From assembly GCF_019703515.2 (NCBI RefSeq), contig NC_059368.1:34808735-34872734 (forward strand): DNA of 64,000 bases, read 5' to 3'. Source of the DNA: Myxocyprinus asiaticus. Its lineage: Eukaryota > Chordata > Actinopteri > Cypriniformes > Catostomidae. Below the pieces are notes generated by a model. The model had not been told where the DNA came from. It made no database searches and was given only the letters and a program-made list of their open reading frames with translations. Within the stretch, counting starts at the first letter, position 1; each line of letters begins with the position of its first letter. Below, one piece after another: positions 58,794 through 64,000 of the stretch. The translations under genes were made by a program, and so were the position numbers.

Positions 58794-60534
58794 GTCTACA
58801 CTGATTGCGGCATGTCGTGTCTACAGTAAACATTCCATGTTGCGCTGCACACGATGGTGCAATTCCTGCCAACAAGAAAAATCTAATGGTTTAGAATGTA
58901 GAAGTGTAGACAGCCTCAAGACGTTGTGTCGCATCAACGCCTCTCTCTCTCACCTTTGTCTTTCTTTCCTGTGGAGAATATTAGACTTCCATCCACCCAC
59001 ATCTCGAAAAAGATTAATCTGCAAGGTTACAAAGAAATTGACAAGGAGGAGACTGAAAAGAACACAGCGACGTAGCAGTTTTACAGATCAGTCCCTTTGA
59101 CATCACTGATTGATTACTTAATACTCCACTAATGTGAGTGTGAATGCTGCTGTAGTTGTCCTGTGCACTGCGTGCGGAGGTGAAAGAAGACTGTTCATCT
59201 TTCATTCAGCCTCCACATCTGTGTGTGATTTGTGCACTGTAATTGATAGTGTGTTCTAAACAGAGATTTGTGACACATGCCATTTTGAACCACCAGCAAG
59301 CCCCGTTTTTCTCTGTCTCCACTTGATGTCACACATACGAAGGGCACTTACGTGAAGGCTGAATGCACAGACTGCTGCAAACATGCATTTAATAAGGGTC
59401 ACTAATTTTTGCCATCAATCTGTCCATGTCTATCTCATCAATGGCTCTGTTCTGATTTTCCAGTTTTCCAGTAAAGCTCTTAACTACTTGTGTATGTTGT
59501 TAAACCAGACAGATATGATGATCCTCGAAATGCTATGAGATATGAAATTAGATATCCCGTCGGCCCCCAGGGTCAGGCAAAGTTAACAACTTATTATGGC
59601 TTTCCATCTTGCACATGTGCAATTTGTGCTAAATCAGAATCATGATTCATTCTTTCCACAAAGAGGAATAGTTTTGTTTGGGATTTGTCTGTTTGCTGAG
59701 ATTACTTCAGCTGGTTTTTGTGGAAAACACCATGCAGCTCTCCTACAAATGCATTCAGACTGGTGGCAAAATCATTACCAAGGGGAACTCTGTTGCTATG
59801 GCAGCATCACCATGGTGATAGTTATTTAACAGTTTTCAAGGATTAAGCTGGCATCGACCCTGCAGCTGATGTTCGGGTGTTATGGCAGATGTTACAGGTG
59901 TCTGTGCCCACAAAGCTGTCTACAACAACTTTACAATGAACAGAAAAGCTTTCTGAAAAAAAAAAATTCACTCTCATCTCCTCACGATTTATGTGTTAAA
60001 GACATAGAGACAATATCCCTGAACCTGAACTGTGTCAGATACATCAATCTCCCACATACTGTGTGCTCAGGAAACTGATGGCTCGTTGCCAGTTTGTAAC
60101 AGAGAGAACTGGAGGAGTCTGGCTCCAATTATCCCACACATCTCAAAACAGCTGCATGTTGATGAATGGGTCCAACCTGTCACCTTCTGTTTGACATCAC
60201 CTGGCAGGTAAACTCATTTAGTCAGAGAGCAAACAGCTGAAGTGACGTGCCTGAGTGGATCTCTGTTCATACATCACATTCTGTTAGACTTGATGCCTAA
60301 TCTCCTCGGTTTCTGTATCCAATTACGTGAACCAAGTAACATTAATGGTAGTACTAGGCCAGTTTCCTGGACACAGATGTGGCCCATTTATTGACAAAAT
60401 TACTGTTAATGCTGATTCTCAGATGACAGTCCTGTCATAATTTACTCTTAATTTACCCATATGGCAACTCTATACCACAAAATGGCTGAGAAACAATTCT
60501 TTCTCAAAAATTATTATTATAATTAATTATAATG

Positions 60535-60607
<73 letters not shown>

Positions 60608-61692
60608 GTGTGTAATTGATGCATTTATACACAGAGTGAATCATTATTATGTGTTCGTCACTAAAGCTTAGCTGAGCATCTTAACTGAGCACTCTTCTTT
60701 CCCTTTCCATAAAACATTGTGTATTCAAACTTATCAGAAAAGAAGAAATACAATAATATATTAATAATATGCATAAGTGTGTTAGTTATGTATAAATGCT
60801 ATTATTATATTATGGTCAACACTTCCAAATAAAAGAGGGGGAAAAAATGCAATAAAATAATTGATGCCACTCTAAAATGTTCCCAATGAGAAAATGCATT
60901 GGTGCATTCCAATTCCATTGTGGTACAGAGTTGCCATATTGCAACAGCAATTTTATCCATTGTGTTACAGCATTGCCATATGATAATGTTCATATTTTCT
61001 ACATTTTCTATAAAACTATGTTACATAAATTTGGTCAGTTAACAACAACAACAACTACAACAACAACATCTAATTAACTTATAAAAGATGCATTTTTTGG
61101 AGCAATTTGTTGTATTAGAAACACAGTCAAATGTTCTGTGGCTTAAAAACAGCATATTATTAGTTACTTTAAATACTGCTCTTTTGTTTCCAATAATGCA
61201 TTATGTTGAAGTTTTTATGAAAGATGATAAAGTGAAAGAAAATAAATTATTGCTACACCGTTCTATAAAGGGATAAGAGTATAAAAATAAAGAGTGGCAG
61301 ACCATATTTTAATACAATGTCAGTGGAGAGTGCTTAATATTAAAGCTTAAAAAAGGACCAACAAGCAAAATAAAAGTAGTACATTTAACAATTTAACAAT
61401 CCAACATTTAATTAATTGTCCTGTTTAAATCTTGATATCTGTTGTGTGTTTATGAGTGCATGAGAGAAGCTTGTTCACAGTGGCATACGTGTTTATAATT
61501 GAACTTAGGTTGTTTAATGCTAAAAACAATGCAAGTCCTCAAGTGAACACGTACTGAATACACTCATGAATGTGCAAATGATGTAAAGATTGTTCCATAA
61601 AAATAAATTTACCAAAACCTATTATGTACATAAAAACAACTTGGAATATGATGCACAAGTTGCATGGACTACTTGATACTTTTGGGTCCTTC
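58794..61692. other. no gene seen; (TA)n at 60540-60610
   Basis: Unique-looking DNA, partly less AT-rich than average (58900-60400), but the frames at 58747, 59596 and 59869 show no domain or splice context. A TA/TG microsatellite of about 30 units at 60540-60610 and a CAA tract at about 61045-61070. Confidence 0.5.
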
Positions 61693-61946
61693 TTTTTGTA
61701 ATTAACATTTTTTATTGATTCAAAGAAAAAAAAAAAAAACAACAACAGTGAAAAACACAACACATACACACCGAATCAACATTTAACTTTTAACCCCCAC
61801 TAATATCCCTCCCCCAACGAACACCCCCGTGGTCACATAAAATAATACACACAAACAAACAAACCATAAAAATTAAATAAAAAAAATATATAATAAACAT
61901 ACATAATTAAACTAAACTTCCTCCCAACCAAACTGCCAAATACCTA

Positions 61947-63542
61947 CAGTGCATCCGGAAAGTATTCACAGCGCTTCACTTTTTCCACATTTTGTTATGT
62001 TACAGCCTTATTCCAAAATGGATTAAATTCATTATTTTCCTCAAAATTCTACAAACAATACCCCATAATGACAACGTGAAAGAAATTTGTTTGAAATCTT
62101 TGAAAATTTATTAAAAATAAAAAACAAAAAAAATCACATGTACATAAGTATACACAGCCTTTGCCATGACACTCAAAATTGAGCTCAGGTGCATCCTGTT
62201 TCCACTGATCATCCTTGAGATGTTTCTACAACTTGATTGGAGTCCACCTGTGGTAAATTCAGCTGATTGGACATGATTTGGGAAGGCACACACCTGTCTA
62301 TATAAGGTCCCACAGTTAACAGTGCATGTCAGAGCACAAACCAATGAAGCCATGAAGTTCAAGGAATTGTCTGTAGACCTCCGAGACAGGATTGTATCGA
62401 GGCACAGATCTGGGGAAGGGTACAGAAAAATTTCTGCAACATTGAAGGTCCCAATGAGCACAGTGGCCTCCATCATCCGTAAATGGAAGAAGTTTGGAAC
62501 CACCAGGACTCTTCCTAGAGATGGCCGCCTGGCCAAACTGAGCGATCGGGGGAGAAGGGCCTTAGTCAGGGAGGTGACCAAGAACCCGATGGTCACTCTG
62601 ACAGAGCTCCAGCATTTCTCTGTGGAGAGAGGAGAACCTTCCAGAAGAACAACCATCTCTGCAGCACTCCACCAATCAGGCCTGTATGGTAGAGTGGCCA
62701 GACGGAAGCCACTCCTCAGTAAATGGCACATGACAGCCCGCCTGGAGTTTGCCAAAAGGCACCTGAAGGACTCTCAGACCATGAGAAACAAAGATTGAAC
62801 TCTTTGGCCTGAATGGCAAGCGTCATGTCTGGAGGAAACCAGGCACCACTCATCACCTGGCCAATACCATCCCTACAGTGAAGCATGGTGGCGGCAGCAT
62901 CATGCTGTGGGGATATTTTTCAGTGGCAGGAACTGGGAAACTAGTCAGGATTGAGGGAAAGATGAATGCAGCAATGTACAGAGACATCCTTGATGAAAAC
63001 CTGCTCCAGAGCTCTCTGGACCTCAAACAGGACAACGACCCTAAGCACACAGCCAAGATAACAAAGGAGTGGCTCCAGGACAACTCTGTGAATGTCCTTG
63101 AGTGGCCCAGCAAGAGCCCAGACTTGAACCCAATTGAACATCTCTGGAGAGATCTGAAAATGGCTGTGCACCGACGCTCCCCATCCAACCTGATGGAGCT
63201 TGAGAGGTCCTGCAAAGAAGAATGGGAGAAACTGCCCAAAAATAGGTGTGCCGAGCTTGTAGCATCATACTCAAAAAGACTTGAGGCTGTAATTGGTGCC
63301 AAAGGTGCTTCAAGAAAGTATTGAGCAAAGGCTGTGAATACTTATGTACATGTGATTTTTTTCGTTTTTTATTTTTAATAAATTTGCAAAGATTTCAAGC
63401 AAACTTCTTTCATGTTGTCATCATGGGGTATTGTTTGTAGAATTTTGAGGAAAATAATTAATTTAATCCATTTTGGAATAAGGCTGTAACATAACAAAAT
63501 GTGGAAAAAGTGAAGCGCTGTGAATACTTTCCGGATGCACTG
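61947..63542 (+). mobile_element. Tc1-like transposon, 1596 bp, complete ends
   Basis: TA flanks both sides (61945-61946, 63543-63544). Inverted repeats of about 220 bases begin CAGTGCATCCGGAAAGTATT on each side. Within each repeat an outer GTATTCACAGCGCTT-like block and an inner GTATACACAGCCTTT-like block give the IR/DR arrangement of fish Tc1 elements, with two transposase sites per end. The transposase gene between them is damaged. Confidence 0.95.
62352..63324 (+). pseudogene. Tc1-like transposase, catalytic Asp deleted
   Basis: The start at 62352 (MKFKELSVDLRDRIVSRHRS) fits the family. The paired-like HTH pair follows (EGYRKISATLKVPMSTVASI and ALVREVTKNPMVTLTELQ), then [17 protein letters not shown]. 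At 62795 the segment that carries the first catalytic Asp (the WSDE-type motif) is absent and the frame shifts, giving a stop at 62798. The second frame (from about 62805, read to 63324) has [20 protein letters not shown], then a short second gap, then [15 protein letters not shown] with the second Asp and [15 protein letters not shown] with the Glu of the DD34E triad. It ends GASRKY with a TGA. A cut-and-paste enzyme normally; inactive here. Confidence 0.95.
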
Positions 63543-63544
63543 TA

Positions 63545-64000
63545 TCCCACTTTCTGATAAACATGTCCCCAAACCCCAGCCTTCTACCTGCCACCTCCTC
63601 AAAAGCTGCCACCCTCCTCATCTCTGCACACCACTCCGGAAATTATGGAGCTCAGTCTGACTTCCAACCCCTTAAAATAATTTGTCTGCCAATCATAATA
63701 CTAGTCAGAACCCAATTTATTTATGACCGCCCCAATGCCCAAAATACAAAGTCTGGGGCAAAGTAAAATTTGAGTGCCCAAAACGTCACACAAATAACTC
63801 TGAACCTTCAACCAAAAATCTTGGATCTTAACAGACCCCCAAAAGACATGGGTTGTGTCTCCAACTTCTGATTGGCATTGCCAGCAGGTGGATGTGCCTT
63901 TAAAACCAAGCCTATATAATCTAGAGGAGGTCCAATAAAATCTATGTAAAATCTTACATAATAATCATAAGGTGAACCCTTGCATCTCTAGATGAAGTCT
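63545..64000 (-). pseudogene. L1 ORF2 C-terminal domain
   Basis: Minus-strand translation gives ILHRFYWTSSRLYRLGFKGT, then CWQCQSEVGDTTHVFWGSVK and IQDFWLKVQSYLCDVLGTQI, the C-terminal Cys-rich part of L1 ORF2; the last Cys of the knuckle is replaced by Ser. The frame ends with MFIRKWD, and across the Tc1 insertion with RYLAVWLGGSLV and a TAA at 61906-61908. Several in-frame stops. The RT and endonuclease would lie to the right of the window. Confidence 0.75.

Larger units (their letters stand above)
61693..64000 (-). mobile_element. L1-type LINE, 3' part, interrupted by Tc1
   Basis: ORF2 C-terminus (63545-64000, then 61906-61944) and 3' UTR (61693-61905, ending in AATAAAAAATG). It extends beyond the right window edge. 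The Tc1 element at 61947-63542 splits it. L1 elements copy themselves by target-primed reverse transcription; this copy has stops and is inactive. Confidence 0.75.

Noticed and set aside
58747..59100. 117-codon frame after the second SINE
   Set aside because: Starts inside the SINE tail, contains no recognisable domain, and lacks promoter or splice support.
62111..63328. Long minus-strand frames, the largest 214 codons
   Set aside because: Antisense of the Tc1 transposase, which has clear motifs on the plus strand.

Overview
This window is repeat-rich animal nuclear DNA, almost certainly from a teleost fish and probably a cyprinid. The evidence is the density and mix of repeats (DIRS/Ngaro tyrosine-recombinase retrotransposons, Ty3/gypsy, L1, Tc1, piggyBac, hAT MITEs, a tRNA-derived SINE of cyprinid type), long AT, TTA, TC and CA microsatellites, and one vertebrate exon. 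There are no bacterial operons. The species cannot be named from the sequence.

Host content is sparse. The only host exon I can support is at 36493-36723 (+). It is the terminal coding exon of a fish homologue of the vertebrate small membrane protein C14orf132, with a splice acceptor directly before it. The DNA to its left is therefore probably intron of that gene, and the DNA to its right its 3' untranslated region. A second, decayed vertebrate-like gene remnant (26.4-31.0 kb, +) ends in a frameshifted exon and a poly(A) signal.

Layout. 0-12 kb: a DIRS end on the minus strand, then MITEs and microsatellites. 12.2-17.2 kb: a nearly complete but dead DIRS retrotransposon with inverted terminal repeats. 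18.5-23 kb: nested MITEs and a SINE with a clean target-site duplication. 26.4-31 kb: the decayed gene, invaded by a palindromic foldback element that was itself split by a Ty3/gypsy element with Gmr1-like domain order. 31.5-32.2 kb: a hAT MITE. 32.4-35.6 kb: a second DIRS. 36.5 kb: the c14orf132 exon. 37.1-40.2 kb: a piggyBac element with intact TTAA ends and a LINE tail inserted in it. 43.4-44.5 kb: a foldback hAT. 46.6-47.9 kb: a second foldback with another repeat nested in it. 49.5-57.1 kb: a minus-strand Ty3/gypsy element split by a plus-strand Ngaro-like element. 58.4 kb: a second SINE. 61.7-64 kb: a minus-strand L1 whose last codons were interrupted by a Tc1 element.

The sequences do not form a pathway. 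They record successive insertions, many of which can be ordered from exact target-site duplications. All three tyrosine recombinases have lost a catalytic residue or segment, the Gmr1-like RT has lost its catalytic aspartates, and the Tc1 transposase has lost its first catalytic aspartate, so the window appears to hold no autonomous element. I found no convincing undescribed functional system. The most notable items are the c14orf132 exon, the repeat structures inside the Ngaro and piggyBac elements, the Gmr1-like domain order, and a possible spliced in-frame leader on the minus-strand gypsy gag.
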